In this document: positions 7,093 to 15,787 of the stretch, in pieces
Layout: each line of letters opens with the position of its first letter
Position numbering within the stretch: position 1 is the stretch's first letter
Origin: Pseudomonas neuropathica
GTDB taxonomy: Bacteria > Pseudomonadota > Gammaproteobacteria > Pseudomonadales > Pseudomonadaceae
Reading direction: 5' to 3'
Length of the DNA stretch: 64,000 nt
Assembly: GCF_015461835.1 (NCBI RefSeq)
Contig: NZ_JACOPX010000004.1
Location: 186,001-250,000 of the forward strand
Translations under genes and position numbers: made by a program
Notes under the pieces: generated by a model
Seen by the model: the letters and a program-made list of their open reading frames with translations, nothing else
Databases searched by the model: none
What the model was told of the DNA's origin: nothing

Positions 7093-9375
7093 ATGGAGTG
7101 GCTTGGTTTGCAGTTTGTTGCCGAGCTGCCGGAGAGCGGGCAGGTCATCCTCGATTGCAGTCATAACCCTCTCCTGGTGATGGTTGCGTATCTGGTCGCC
7201 TGCGCAGCCAGTTTCGCCACCCTGGATATGACTGAGCGCGTTGTAAATGCCGAAGATCCGGGGTCACGGCGGATCTGGCGCTGGATCGGCGCGACCTGCC
7301 TGGCCGGCGGCATCTGGGCCATGCATTTTATCGGCATGCTGGCTTTCCAGACACCGATCGACATTCAGTACGACCTTGGCATCACGCTTTTCTCGTTGCT
7401 GATCGCCCTGACCGCCTCTTGGCTGGCCATGCAAACCTTGAGCGAAGCGCAGCCGAGTGCGTTGCATTGCTTGAAAACCGCGTTTGTCATCGGCCTAGGC
7501 ATCGCCGGCATGCATTACGTTGGCATGGCGGCGATGAAGTCGAGCGCCACCGCCTACTATCAGCCAGGACTGTTCGCACTGTCTGTGGCGATCGCCATCG
7601 GCGCCAGTTTCGCCGCGCTGTGGGTGGCCCGCTATCTGAGCGAAGGCAGCGGCGTGGCGCATCAGTTGCTCAAGTATGGCGCTGCGCTGATTCTCGGCGC
7701 CGGCATCATCAGCATGCATTTCACCGGCATGGCCGCGCTGGATCTGGTTCTTCCCGAGGGAGGCCTGACAGCGAGCGGCGGCAATAACGGGCATCTGCAA
7801 CTGGGCCTGACCGTGGCGCTGATCATCCTGCTGATCCTTGGCAGTGCGATCAGTGCGGCGCTGGCCGACAAGAAACTGCAGAACAAAGAAGAGGACCTGC
7901 GCCGCGTCAACGCCCTGCTCAGCCAGCTCGATCAGGCGCGCATGTCGCTGCAACAAGCGGCCAACTACGACGCACTGACCAACCTGATCAACCGTCGCGG
8001 TTTCAACCAGATCTTCGCCGAGAAACTCAGCCAGAAAACCAGCGAAGGCGGGATGCTCGCGGTGATGTTTCTCGACATCGACCACTTCAAACGGATCAAC
8101 GACAGCCTCGGCCATGACGCCGGTGACGAACTGCTCAAGGTCATCGCCCAGCACATCAAAGGCTCGGTGCGCAGCCATGAGGACGTGGTCGCGCGTTTCG
8201 GCGGCGACGAGTTCTGCATCCTCATCAACCTGCGTGACCGCGAAGAAGCCCGCAACATGGCCCAGCGCATCATGCTCAAGATGAAGGAGCCGATCGAGCT
8301 GGCCGGGCGTCGCATGGTGATGACCACCAGCATCGGCATCAGTCTATTTCCGGAGGATGGCACCACCTGCGAGGAACTGCTCAAGCACGCCGACCTGGCG
8401 TTGTATCAATCCAAGGGCGCAGGACGTAACGGCCTGCATTTTTTCAGTTCCAACCTCAAGACCCGCGCCAGCTTCGAGCTGCAACTGGAAGAAGAATTGC
8501 GCCACGCCTTGCGCGAAGAAAACGGCCTGACGCTGTATTACCAACCAATCTTCGAACTGAAGACCGGCCGCGTCACCAAGCTTGAAGCACTGATCCGCTG
8601 GCAGCATCCACTGCACGGGTTGCTGACCCCGGATCGCTTTATCTCCATCGCTGAAAATAACGGTCTGATTGCCGAGCTGGATAATTGGGTGCTGCGCCGG
8701 GCCTGCAAGGATCTGGGCGAACTCTCGCGGCATGGCTGCGAAGAACTGAAAATTGCCTGGAACTGCTCACCGCTCAACCTCGCCCGGGAAGAACTGGCCA
8801 CGGAAATCGAAAGCGCATTACGCACCGCCGGGGTGGCGCCGGGACGGCTGGAACTGGAAGTCACCGAAAACGCGTTGATGGGCAACATTGCCAACACCCT
8901 GGTATTGCTGAGACAGATCCGTGCGCTTGGCGTCTCACTGTCGATCGACGACTTCGGCACCGGTTATTCCTCGCTGGCCTACCTCAAACGCCTGCCGCTC
9001 AACACTCTGAAAATCGACCGCTCGTTTATCCTCGACATTCCTACGGCGACCGCCGACATGGAGATCGTTCAGGCGATCATCGTCATGGCCCACACCCTGC
9101 ATTTGCAGGTGGTAACCGAAGGCGTCGAAAGTCTGGAGCAGTACGAATTCCTTGAACGCTCAGGCTGCGATTTCATCCAGGGTTACCTGCTCAGTCGCCC
9201 CGTGCCGCTGGACGAGTTGCGCCCGGTGCTGGAAGAAATCAATCAGCGCAAGCATTCACACACGGTCAATCCGCTGATTCTGGCGCGCGGTACATTTGCA
9301 CCAGTGTCGCTGGATCCTGCGCCAAATAGCCTTGCGCCCCATGCAGGCGCATCAGTTGTGCGGCCAATCCGCTGA
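7093..9375 (+). CDS. mucR: MucR-like MHYT-GGDEF-EAL c-di-GMP protein
   Basis: An inner-membrane sensor has seven predicted helices carrying three MHYT motifs (MHFIGM at 77, MHYVGM at 140, MHFTGM at 208), proposed to bind copper or sense a gas. A GGDEF domain follows (GGDEF 370-374, intact) and then an EAL domain (EAL 498-500, DDFGTGYSS later). Both catalytic signatures are intact, so it may make or cleave c-di-GMP. P. aeruginosa MucR, which supports alginate production, and NbdA share this architecture. The symbol is by architecture only. The start at 7093 is chosen because the MHYT helices begin just after it, and an upstream ATG at 7012 has no binding site. The last 36 or so codons lie beyond the EAL domain and overlap the opposing gene. 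Confidence 0.85.
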   Translation: MEWLGLQFVAELPESGQVILDCSHNPLLVMVAYLVACAASFATLDMTERVVNAEDPGSRRIWRWIGATCLAGGIWAMHFIGMLAFQTPIDIQYDLGITLFSLLIALTASWLAMQTLSEAQPSALHCLKTAFVIGLGIAGMHYVGMAAMKSSATAYYQPGLFALSVAIAIGASFAALWVARYLSEGSGVAHQLLKYGAALILGAGIISMHFTGMAALDLVLPEGGLTASGGNNGHLQLGLTVALIILLILGSAISAALADKKLQNKEEDLRRVNALLSQLDQARMSLQQAANYDALTNLINRRGFNQIFAEKLSQKTSEGGMLAVMFLDIDHFKRINDSLGHDAGDELLKVIAQHIKGSVRSHEDVVARFGGDEFCILINLRDREEARNMAQRIMLKMKEPIELAGRRMVMTTSIGISLFPEDGTTCEELLKHADLALYQSKGAGRNGLHFFSSNLKTRASFELQLEEELRHALREENGLTLYYQPIFELKTGRVTKLEALIRWQHPLHGLLTPDRFISIAENNGLIAELDNWVLRRACKDLGELSRHGCEELKIAWNCSPLNLAREELATEIESALRTAGVAPGRLELEVTENALMGNIANTLVLLRQIRALGVSLSIDDFGTGYSSLAYLKRLPLNTLKIDRSFILDIPTATADMEIVQAIIVMAHTLHLQVVTEGVESLEQYEFLERSGCDFIQGYLLSRPVPLDELRPVLEEINQRKHSHTVNPLILARGTFAPVSLDPAPNSLAPHAGASVVRPIR

Positions 9376-10162
9376 TCGGCGTCGCCGAACCCTGTTCGCG
9401 GGAGAATTTGACGGCGGTGTCGAGATCCTTGAGCAATGTGCGCACGTGCCATTTGATCGGTTCGAAACGGCTGTCAGCCATTTGCGGGGCGAGGATCTGC
9501 AGCGGTTTCGAATCGGCAAAACCACCGGCCAGCGCTTCAGCGATCAGGCTCGCATCGACTCCAGCCTGTTCGGCAAGTGCCACCACTTCAGCGATGACCA
9601 AAGCATTGCAGGCAACGATCATCTGGTTACAGGCCTTGGTAACCTGCCCTGCGCCAATTCCGCCCATGTGCGTGACGCGCTGACCGAGATTGAGCAACAC
9701 CGGGCGCACCCGCTCAAGATCCGCAGCGTCACCACCGACCATGATTGCCAGACTGCCCGCCTCGGCACCGACCACGCCGCCGGACACCGGTGAATCCAGC
9801 CAGGCCATGCCGGTTTTCTCCGCCAGTTCTGTGGCCATCTCGCGCGTGGCGGTCGGCTCCAGGCTGGAAAAATCCACCAGCAACTGGCCTCTCTTCGCGC
9901 CTTCGGCAACACCAACAGGGCCAAAGACCACCTCGCGAACCACCGCCGTGTCGGCCAGACACAGCATCACCACGTCGGCGTGTTCGCACAGTTCAGCGGG
10001 GCTCGCTACCTGACGCGCGCCGGCCTCGACCAATGGCGCGCACTTGGCCGGGTTGCGGTTCCACACGGTCAGCGGATAACCCGCCGCCAACAGACGCCGG
10101 CACATGGGCAGGCCCATCAGACCGATTCCGGCGAACCCCAACGAAGGTAGCGTTGACATCAT
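9266..10162 (-). CDS. NAD(P)-dependent beta-hydroxyacid dehydrogenase family protein
   Basis: The 298-residue cytosolic enzyme belongs to the 3-hydroxyisobutyrate / tartronate-semialdehyde reductase family. The Rossmann start GFAGIGLMGLPMCRRL (GxGxMG at about 11-16), the substrate-binding DSPVSGGVVGAEAG near 123, and the catalytic lysine in KACNQM near 180 are all present. The exact substrate (hydroxyisobutyrate, tartronate semialdehyde, glyoxylate or succinic semialdehyde) is not determinable. The start is preceded by AAGAGG; a second ATG follows immediately. The gene is convergent with the MucR-like gene and the two overlap tail to tail by 110 bp. Confidence 0.88.
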   Translation of the reverse strand: MMSTLPSLGFAGIGLMGLPMCRRLLAAGYPLTVWNRNPAKCAPLVEAGARQVASPAELCEHADVVMLCLADTAVVREVVFGPVGVAEGAKRGQLLVDFSSLEPTATREMATELAEKTGMAWLDSPVSGGVVGAEAGSLAIMVGGDAADLERVRPVLLNLGQRVTHMGGIGAGQVTKACNQMIVACNALVIAEVVALAEQAGVDASLIAEALAGGFADSKPLQILAPQMADSRFEPIKWHVRTLLKDLDTAVKFSREQGSATPISGLAAQLMRLHGAQGYLAQDPATLVQMYRAPESAD

Positions 10163-10356
10163 TTTGCCTCTTTTCGATTAAAGATCGCCGAATAATGGCC
10201 GATTCATCAACGATCAGGAAAGGATTCCCCCCAGCGACAGTCAGGCCAAAAACCTGATGCTCGGGCTCAATTCGCGCACAAAGACGCGAGATCTTATTCC
10301 GTGAGGTTCGCAGGCAAAAGCCCGCGAGCCAACCCAGTCCAGGTATATGGCGCACA

Positions 10357-12555
10357 ATGACTTCTAAAAACAATCCCGCCACTGCGGTATCCGATCTGAC
10401 TTTGAGCCCCGCCGCCAACAGCCCGTCACCGTCGAAGCCATTGCTGCCGTCGCGCCCGCTGTCGACTCAGCAATACCTGTACTTCACCGAAACCAATACC
10501 GACCGTATCCTCGACAATCTCGACGGTTTGCGTGATCTGGTGTTCCCGCGCCCGCCGCACCTGGAAGGCGATAACGAACAGCACAACGACCAGGAATTCC
10601 CGTCGGTGTGCCTGATCGGCCTCGGTCGCTGCGGCTCGAACATCGCCCTTGATGTCGCGGAGCTGGTGTACAACGCGCGCAAGTTTTACCTCAACGAATT
10701 CAACAACGAAGACCGTGCGGCGGATCGCCGACTGGCCGACAAGGGTTACAGCCCGGCGCAGTGGATCAAGAACAACCTGCGCATCGGCCCGAACAAATCG
10801 ACCAAACCGGTGTTCCTGGTCGAACCGCTGGTGATGCTCGGCGACCTCGACAAGGACATCGCCGGGCGCATCCGTTTCTCGCGCAAAGGCGAGAAAAGCG
10901 GCTTCCTGCGCGACTACAGCAAAATGAAGATCATGGACTTGTCCGAAGTCCACGCCGGTGGCGCCGGTAACGCGCCGATCCTCGGCCAGTATCTGGCGAA
11001 GATCATCCTCAACAAGGACACCCAGCGCTTCTCCAGCCCTGACTGGAAAATGATCCATTCGTACCTGATCGACAGCTGCGGCATCAAGGCCAACCAGTCG
11101 CGCCTGTATTTCTCGATCTTCAGTGCCGGCGGCGGTACCGGTTCCGGCATGGCCTCGGAATTCGGCCTGGCGCAGCAGCACTCGTACATGAACAAGACGT
11201 TCGACACCAAGCCGATGGATGAACATGACGGCAAGAGCGGGCATTCGTTCGTGTTCGAACCGATCTTCACCAGCGGCATCTGCGTGCTGCCGAACATTTC
11301 CGATCACCGCAGCGAAATGTCCGAGGCGCTGCACATCAACGCCGGTCGCCTGCTGTGCAAATACCTTTCGGAAGAATGGGATTTCTCCTACAACTTCGCC
11401 AATGAAGACAGCAGCGAAGCCAGCGTCATGGGCCGTATCCGCCCTTGGAACGCGATGATGCTGATCTCCAACGACATCATGCGTTACGCCGAAGAAAGCG
11501 ATGACGGCAACATCCAGAACATTGATGTCAATGCGATGGAGAAGCACGCCAACCAGTACATCTCGCAGCAGATTTTCAACATTCTGACGGCGCAGGCGGT
11601 AACGACTGACTACGATCAGAACTATTTCCGCCGCGCCGGCATCGACATCGGTGAGACCATTCGCCTAGATGCCAACGACCTGTTCATGAGTCTGGCCGGC
11701 CCGGTGGCGATTGCCTACGCCGAATCGGTGGTGCCGGAAACCCCGCCGCCGAGCAGCGACAAGTTCAAGGTGTTCGACAAAGAGCCGCAGCGCCTGAACA
11801 TCGACGACCTGTTCTTCCGCTCGATCGACCTGCCGCACTTCAACAAAGTGACCCAGGCGATTGAAGGCATCAGCCTGTTGCCGATCGAGTCCAAGCGTTA
11901 TCGCGCTTCGCTGGAGCAGTACAAGAATTCCGGCTACGACGCCGCCGCCCTGCACGACCTGCACTTCTTCAAGAACTGCTCGTCGGTGGTCTCGATTGTC
12001 TCGTTGCCGAAAGACTACAAGCTGTCGTACATGGACCTGAACCGGTTGAAGACCCACCTCAACAGCCTGTTCCCGAATACCACGCTCAAGCGTTACGCAC
12101 TGGTGATCGGCGCCTCGGCCAACCTGTCGCTGACCACCCTGATCGCCAAGAGCCCGTGCCTGTCGGATGACTTCCTTACATTGATCGTCGCGTTCATCAA
12201 ACGCTGCTTCGCGAAGAACCCGTACCGTTTCGACGAGACCCTGGACAACTCGATCCTCGATTTCATCATCAACGAGGAGTTCGACGAAGACCGCATCGAC
12301 GACCTGCTCAACGAGTTCGAGAATCCGGCGAAGATCCTCGATACCAACTGGTACGCGATCAAACCGATGTACGAGAAGAAGTACCGCGAGCTGATCAACG
12401 ACAAAGAGAAGTTTGTCTCGATCAACGACATTCGTTTGTCGCGTGATTGCGTGAAGAAGTCGATCAAGTACCTGCGCGAGATTTACCGTCACCGGATTGG
12501 CAAGACCAAGGTTATTTCTCTCAATAACCATACCGGCAAGTCGTTCTCGGTCTGA
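10357..12555 (+). CDS. FtsZ/tubulin-superfamily protein (chromosomal 'tubulin-like')
   Basis: The 732-residue protein resembles the tubulin/FtsZ GTPases. Residues 83-101 (SVCLIGLGRCGSNIALDV) look like the glycine-rich first nucleotide loop. Residues 258-264 are GGGTGSG, the tubulin signature T4 loop. LDANDLF at 437-443 may correspond to the T7 catalytic loop (NxD in FtsZ). The first 35 residues are Ser/Pro-rich and disordered. The final 250 residues, rich in charged residues, match nothing I recognise. It is far longer than FtsZ (about 400 aa). I infer a GTP-binding polymer-forming protein of unknown role. It stands alone, with no partner gene and a REPIN directly after the stop. Confidence 0.75.
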   Translation: MTSKNNPATAVSDLTLSPAANSPSPSKPLLPSRPLSTQQYLYFTETNTDRILDNLDGLRDLVFPRPPHLEGDNEQHNDQEFPSVCLIGLGRCGSNIALDVAELVYNARKFYLNEFNNEDRAADRRLADKGYSPAQWIKNNLRIGPNKSTKPVFLVEPLVMLGDLDKDIAGRIRFSRKGEKSGFLRDYSKMKIMDLSEVHAGGAGNAPILGQYLAKIILNKDTQRFSSPDWKMIHSYLIDSCGIKANQSRLYFSIFSAGGGTGSGMASEFGLAQQHSYMNKTFDTKPMDEHDGKSGHSFVFEPIFTSGICVLPNISDHRSEMSEALHINAGRLLCKYLSEEWDFSYNFANEDSSEASVMGRIRPWNAMMLISNDIMRYAEESDDGNIQNIDVNAMEKHANQYISQQIFNILTAQAVTTDYDQNYFRRAGIDIGETIRLDANDLFMSLAGPVAIAYAESVVPETPPPSSDKFKVFDKEPQRLNIDDLFFRSIDLPHFNKVTQAIEGISLLPIESKRYRASLEQYKNSGYDAAALHDLHFFKNCSSVVSIVSLPKDYKLSYMDLNRLKTHLNSLFPNTTLKRYALVIGASANLSLTTLIAKSPCLSDDFLTLIVAFIKRCFAKNPYRFDETLDNSILDFIINEEFDEDRIDDLLNEFENPAKILDTNWYAIKPMYEKKYRELINDKEKFVSINDIRLSRDCVKKSIKYLREIYRHRIGKTKVISLNNHTGKSFSV

Positions 12556-12575
12556 CGCTAGACCGAGTCGCGGCA

Positions 12576-12639
12576 ATCGCGAGCAGGCTCACTCCTACAA
12601 TTGGAATGCATTCCCTGTAGGAGTGAGCCTGCTCGCGAT
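12576..12639. repeat. REP pair (REPIN), CGCGAGCAGGCTCACTCCTA family
   Basis: ATCGCGAGCAGGCTCACTCC and its inverted copy enclose about 18 bases, 20 bp after the tubulin-like gene. The same subfamily appears at 18588 and 25791. Confidence 0.9.
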
Positions 12640-12680
12640 GAGGCCTTTTCAGACGACAGAAATCTCAAATCCAATATCCA

Positions 12681-12709
12681 GAAACAATTAAGCAGCCGTT
12701 AGGCTGCTT
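12681..12709 (-). terminator. Rho-independent terminator, leftward
   Basis: AAGCAGCC/GGCTGCTT forms an 8-bp stem around a 4-base loop (12690-12709). On the minus strand it is followed by AATTGTTTC. Confidence 0.7.
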
Positions 12710-12800
12710 ACTAAACTGTTCCCGTTACGTTTACGTCACCGTGAGGCCACCCGCGCTTGTGGTGTTTCTCTACGGCAACGTGCCATCACGCTACTCCGCT
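12681..12800 (-). ncRNA. Candidate small structured RNA, possibly RgsA/P16-like
   Basis: No reading frame fills 12640-12831. Read leftward, the sequence has several short complementary blocks, for example CCAC-AAGCGCG-GGTGG. It ends in a clean terminator hairpin with a T-rich tail. The stretch containing CACGGTGACGTAAACGTAAC reminds me of the RpoS-dependent sRNA RgsA (P16) of Pseudomonas, but this is recall, not comparison. The 5' end is not defined. It could instead be the structured 3' UTR of the DUF2288 gene. Confidence 0.35.
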
Positions 12801-12831
12801 ACACACTTTTCGCTGACGACAGGTCGCACCA

Positions 12832-13152
12832 TCAAGGTGCAACGTCAGAAGCGACTGCCCTTTCCTGGATCAGAATCCACGGCGAAACCACCACCGCCCA
12901 CAACTGTGGATCGCGTTCGAAAAGATCCAGCGCCCGCGTTTCAGAGAGCTTGGCGACTTTGTCTGCGGCCAGCCAGGCGGCCACTTTCTCGCCCTCATCC
13001 GAAGCCACGGCCTCGGCCGCCGCGATCAAATCCAGGTCAGGGTCGACCCACAATAGGGCACCCTTGGCAAAGAACGGCTCCAACTCTTTCCAGGTAATAG
13101 ATGCGGTTTCACCAAGCAGCTTGGCATAGAGGGTGCTAGGTTCTTGATTCAT
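12832..13152 (-). CDS. DUF2288 family protein
   Basis: The 106-residue cytosolic protein starts MNQEPSTLYAKLLGETASIT. Conserved features are WKELEPFFAKGALLWVDP and the C-terminal FERDPQLWAVVVSPWILIQE, which identify the DUF2288 family. No function has been assigned to it. The start at 13152 is chosen because the family begins here and the longer frame encodes an improbable N-terminus. A stem (GCACC-TTGAT-GGTGC) has the stop codon in its loop. It is divergent from braC, an arrangement I recall from other pseudomonads. Confidence 0.8.
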   Translation of the reverse strand: MNQEPSTLYAKLLGETASITWKELEPFFAKGALLWVDPDLDLIAAAEAVASDEGEKVAAWLAADKVAKLSETRALDLFERDPQLWAVVVSPWILIQERAVASDVAP

Positions 13153-13504
13153 GGGTGCTGTCCGGAAAAGAAATCGACGCGAATAATAACGTCGGTGGTC
13201 CGTCAGCAAAACCCGGTTGCAAATGGCTGCACCGAACGAAAAGAGCAGGAACGCCAAGGAATGCTGCTGATTGGGCTATATGCCCACGAACGCCCCGCCG
13301 CAATTCTGTCTTTTTCATTCAAAAATGCGACACCCCGAAGTTTTGCCCCTCGGCGCCCGCTTCCCAGGCTGACAACCGGCGCTCTACACTGTACCGGTAC
13401 AGTTGCCGGGGGCATTTCCGGAGGGTATCGCAAAGATATCTGACCCGGTTCTGCTGCTACGGCGCCAGAACTCAAAAAAATTACAACAGTAAGAGTGGAG
13501 CACT
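13153..13504. other. Divergent regulatory region between the DUF2288 gene and braC
   Basis: This 352-bp gap has no supported gene. It contains a perfect 16-bp palindrome at 13388-13403. The braC leader ends with AGAGTGGAG about 5 bases before the start codon. Confidence 0.6.
13388..13403. promoter_or_regulatory. Perfect palindrome, candidate operator for braC
   Basis: ACTGTACCGGTACAGT is an exact 16-bp palindrome about 100 bp before the braC ATG. It is not a LexA box, since the CTG/CAG spacing is 8 rather than 10. It looks like a dimeric repressor or activator site. Confidence 0.5.
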
Positions 13505-14632
13505 ATGACTAAGGCTACTAAGCAGATTTCCAAACTGTTTGCCGCTATGGTTCTGGCCGGGGTTGCCAGCCATTCGTTCGCAGCTGACACCATCAAAATC
13601 GGGATCGCCGGTCCTAAAACCGGTCCAGTAGCCCAGTACGGCGACATGCAGTTCAGTGGCGCAAAAATGGCCATCGAGCAAATCAACGCCAAGGGCGGCG
13701 TCGACGGCAAGAAACTCGAAGCCGTTGAATACGACGATGCCTGCGATCCAAAACAAGCGGTAGCGGTCGCGAACAAGGTCGTCAACGACGGCGTCAAGTT
13801 CGTCGTCGGTCACCTGTGCTCCAGCTCCACTCAACCGGCTTCGGACATTTACGAAGACGAAGGCGTGATCATGATCACACCGGCTGCCACCAGCCCGGAC
13901 ATCACTGCCCGTGGTTACAAAATGGTCTTCCGTACCATCGGTCTGGATAGCGCCCAGGGCCCTGCCGCCGGTAACTACATTGCCGATCACGTCAAACCGA
14001 AAATCGTCGGCGTCCTGCACGACAAGCAGCAGTACGGTGAAGGCATCGCCACCGCGGTCAAGTCGACTCTCGAGAAGAAAGGCACCAAGGTTGCCGTGTT
14101 CGAAGGCGTCAACGCCGGCGACAAAGACTTCTCGGCGATCATCGCCAAGCTCAAGCAAGCCAACGTCGACTTCGTTTACTACGGCGGCTACCACCCAGAG
14201 CTGGGCCTGATCCTGCGTCAAGCCCAGGAAAAAGGCCTGAAAGCCAAGTTCATGGGTCCGGAAGGCGTGGGTAACGACTCGATCACTCAGATCGCCAAGG
14301 AAGCGTCCGAAGGCCTGCTGGTGACCCTGCCGAAATCCTTCGACCAGGATCCAGCCAACATCGCCCTGGCCGATGCCTTCAAAGCGAAGAAAGAAGATCC
14401 AAGCGGTCCGTTCGTGTTCCCGTCCTACTCGGCGGTTGAAGTGATTGCCGAAGGCATCAAGGCAGCCAAGTCCGAAGACGCGGCCAAAGTGGCTGAAGCC
14501 ATCCACGCCGGGACCTTCAAGACCCCGACTGGTGACCTGAGCTTCGACGCCAAGGGCGACCTCAAAGACTTCAAATTCGTGGTCTACGAGTGGCACAACG
14601 GCAAGCCGAAAACCGAAGTGTCGCCTCAGTAA
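13505..14632 (+). CDS. braC: Branched-chain amino-acid ABC transporter, periplasmic binding protein
   Basis: This 375-residue type I periplasmic binding protein captures leucine, isoleucine and valine (often alanine and threonine too) for the BraDEFG importer. A signal peptide covers residues 1-26, ending SHSFA before ADTIKIGIAGP. The LivJ/LivK fold follows, with GPVAQYGDMQFSGAKMAIEQ and the ligand-region string LCSSSTQPASDIYEDE. Length matches P. aeruginosa BraC. GTGGAG precedes the start. A terminator-like hairpin right after the stop should lower transcription into braDEFG, the usual way binding protein is kept in excess over permease. Confidence 0.95.
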   Translation: MTKATKQISKLFAAMVLAGVASHSFAADTIKIGIAGPKTGPVAQYGDMQFSGAKMAIEQINAKGGVDGKKLEAVEYDDACDPKQAVAVANKVVNDGVKFVVGHLCSSSTQPASDIYEDEGVIMITPAATSPDITARGYKMVFRTIGLDSAQGPAAGNYIADHVKPKIVGVLHDKQQYGEGIATAVKSTLEKKGTKVAVFEGVNAGDKDFSAIIAKLKQANVDFVYYGGYHPELGLILRQAQEKGLKAKFMGPEGVGNDSITQIAKEASEGLLVTLPKSFDQDPANIALADAFKAKKEDPSGPFVFPSYSAVEVIAEGIKAAKSEDAAKVAEAIHAGTFKTPTGDLSFDAKGDLKDFKFVVYEWHNGKPKTEVSPQ

Positions 14633-14656
14633 GGCGCTGCCTGACTGACTGCCAAT

Positions 14657-14686
14657 AAAGCCCACGGCGTGCCGTGGGCTTTGTTT
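14657..14686 (+). terminator. Terminator/attenuator between braC and braD
   Basis: An 11-bp stem AAAGCCCACGG/CCGTGGGCTTT with a 4-base loop is followed by GTTTT. Its position inside the bra cluster suggests partial read-through. Confidence 0.85.
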
Positions 14687-14863
14687 TACGAATGTATTGG
14701 GCCGCGCTGGCGTGATCCGCCAGTCTCCCCACCTGAAAATCTCAAAACCGTCATCAGCGGTTCGCTGGCAAAACCCGGATTCGAAGTGGATAAAGATCCA
14801 CGGGGCCGGGCGGGAAAATGACTCCACCAGTGAAATGCGTATCAGGTTTTTAGGAGCGCTGTA

Positions 14864-15787
14864 ATGCCTGACATCTATCACTTCTTCCAACAGCTGGTTA
14901 ACGGCCTGAACGTTGGCAGCATGTATGCCCTGATCGCCATCGGCTACACGATGGTTTACGGCATCATTGGAATGATCAACTTCGCCCACGGCGAGGTGTA
15001 CATGATCGGTTCCTACGTGGCGTTCATCGCCATCGCCGGGCTGACCATGATGGGACTCGACAGTGTCCCGCTGTTGATGACCGCAGCGTTTATCGCCAGC
15101 ATCGTCGTCACCAGTTCCTACGGTTACAGCATCGAACGCATTGCCTACCGCCCGTTGCGCGGCAGCAACCGTCTGATCCCGCTGATTTCCGCGATCGGTA
15201 TGTCGATCTTCCTGCAGAACACAGTTCTGCTGGCGCAAGACTCCAAGGACAAAGCTATCCCCAACCTGATTCCGGGCAACATTGCCTTCGGCCCAGGTGG
15301 CGCACAAGAAGTGCTGATTTCCTACATGCAGATCGTGGTGTTCGTGGTGACCCTGATCGCCATGCTCGGCCTGACGCTGTTCATCTCCCGCTCTCGCCTG
15401 GGTCGCGCCTGCCGCGCCTGCGCCGAAGACATCAAGATGGCCAACCTGCTCGGCATCAACACCAACAACATCATCGCCCTGACCTTCGTCATCGGTGCCG
15501 CGCTGGCAGCCGTTGCGGCTGTGCTGCTGAGCATGCAGTACGGCGTAATCAACCCGAACGCCGGTTTCCTCGTCGGCCTCAAAGCCTTCACCGCAGCGGT
15601 ACTGGGCGGTATCGGCAGCATCCCAGGCGCCATGCTCGGCGGGCTGGTGCTTGGGGTGGCGGAAGCCTTTGGTGCCGATATCTTCGGCGACCAGTACAAG
15701 GACGTCGTGGCTTTCGGCTTGTTGGTTCTGGTGCTGTTGTTCCGTCCGACCGGCATTCTGGGCCGTCCGGAGGTTGAGAAAGTATGA
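14864..15787 (+). CDS. braD: Branched-chain amino-acid ABC transporter permease (LivH type)
   Basis: This 307-residue inner-membrane permease forms one half of the translocation channel for Leu/Ile/Val import. It has about eight helices. The start [20 protein letters not shown] and the motif [20 protein letters not shown] near residue 30 are typical of LivH. The EAA-like cytoplasmic loop includes [20 protein letters not shown] near 180. AGGAG lies 8 bases before the start. The stop overlaps the next start by 4 bp (ATGA), so braD and braE are translationally coupled. Confidence 0.95.
   Translation: MPDIYHFFQQLVNGLNVGSMYALIAIGYTMVYGIIGMINFAHGEVYMIGSYVAFIAIAGLTMMGLDSVPLLMTAAFIASIVVTSSYGYSIERIAYRPLRGSNRLIPLISAIGMSIFLQNTVLLAQDSKDKAIPNLIPGNIAFGPGGAQEVLISYMQIVVFVVTLIAMLGLTLFISRSRLGRACRACAEDIKMANLLGINTNNIIALTFVIGAALAAVAAVLLSMQYGVINPNAGFLVGLKAFTAAVLGGIGSIPGAMLGGLVLGVAEAFGADIFGDQYKDVVAFGLLVLVLLFRPTGILGRPEVEKV

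Noticed and set aside
13388..13403. The palindrome before braC as a LexA box
   Set aside because: CTG and CAG are separated by 8 bases rather than 10, and the central bases are GC-rich.
13481..15307. A long open frame on the minus strand across braC and the start of braD
   Set aside because: Antisense to two clearly assigned transport genes and spans their terminator; low-complexity translation. Not a gene.
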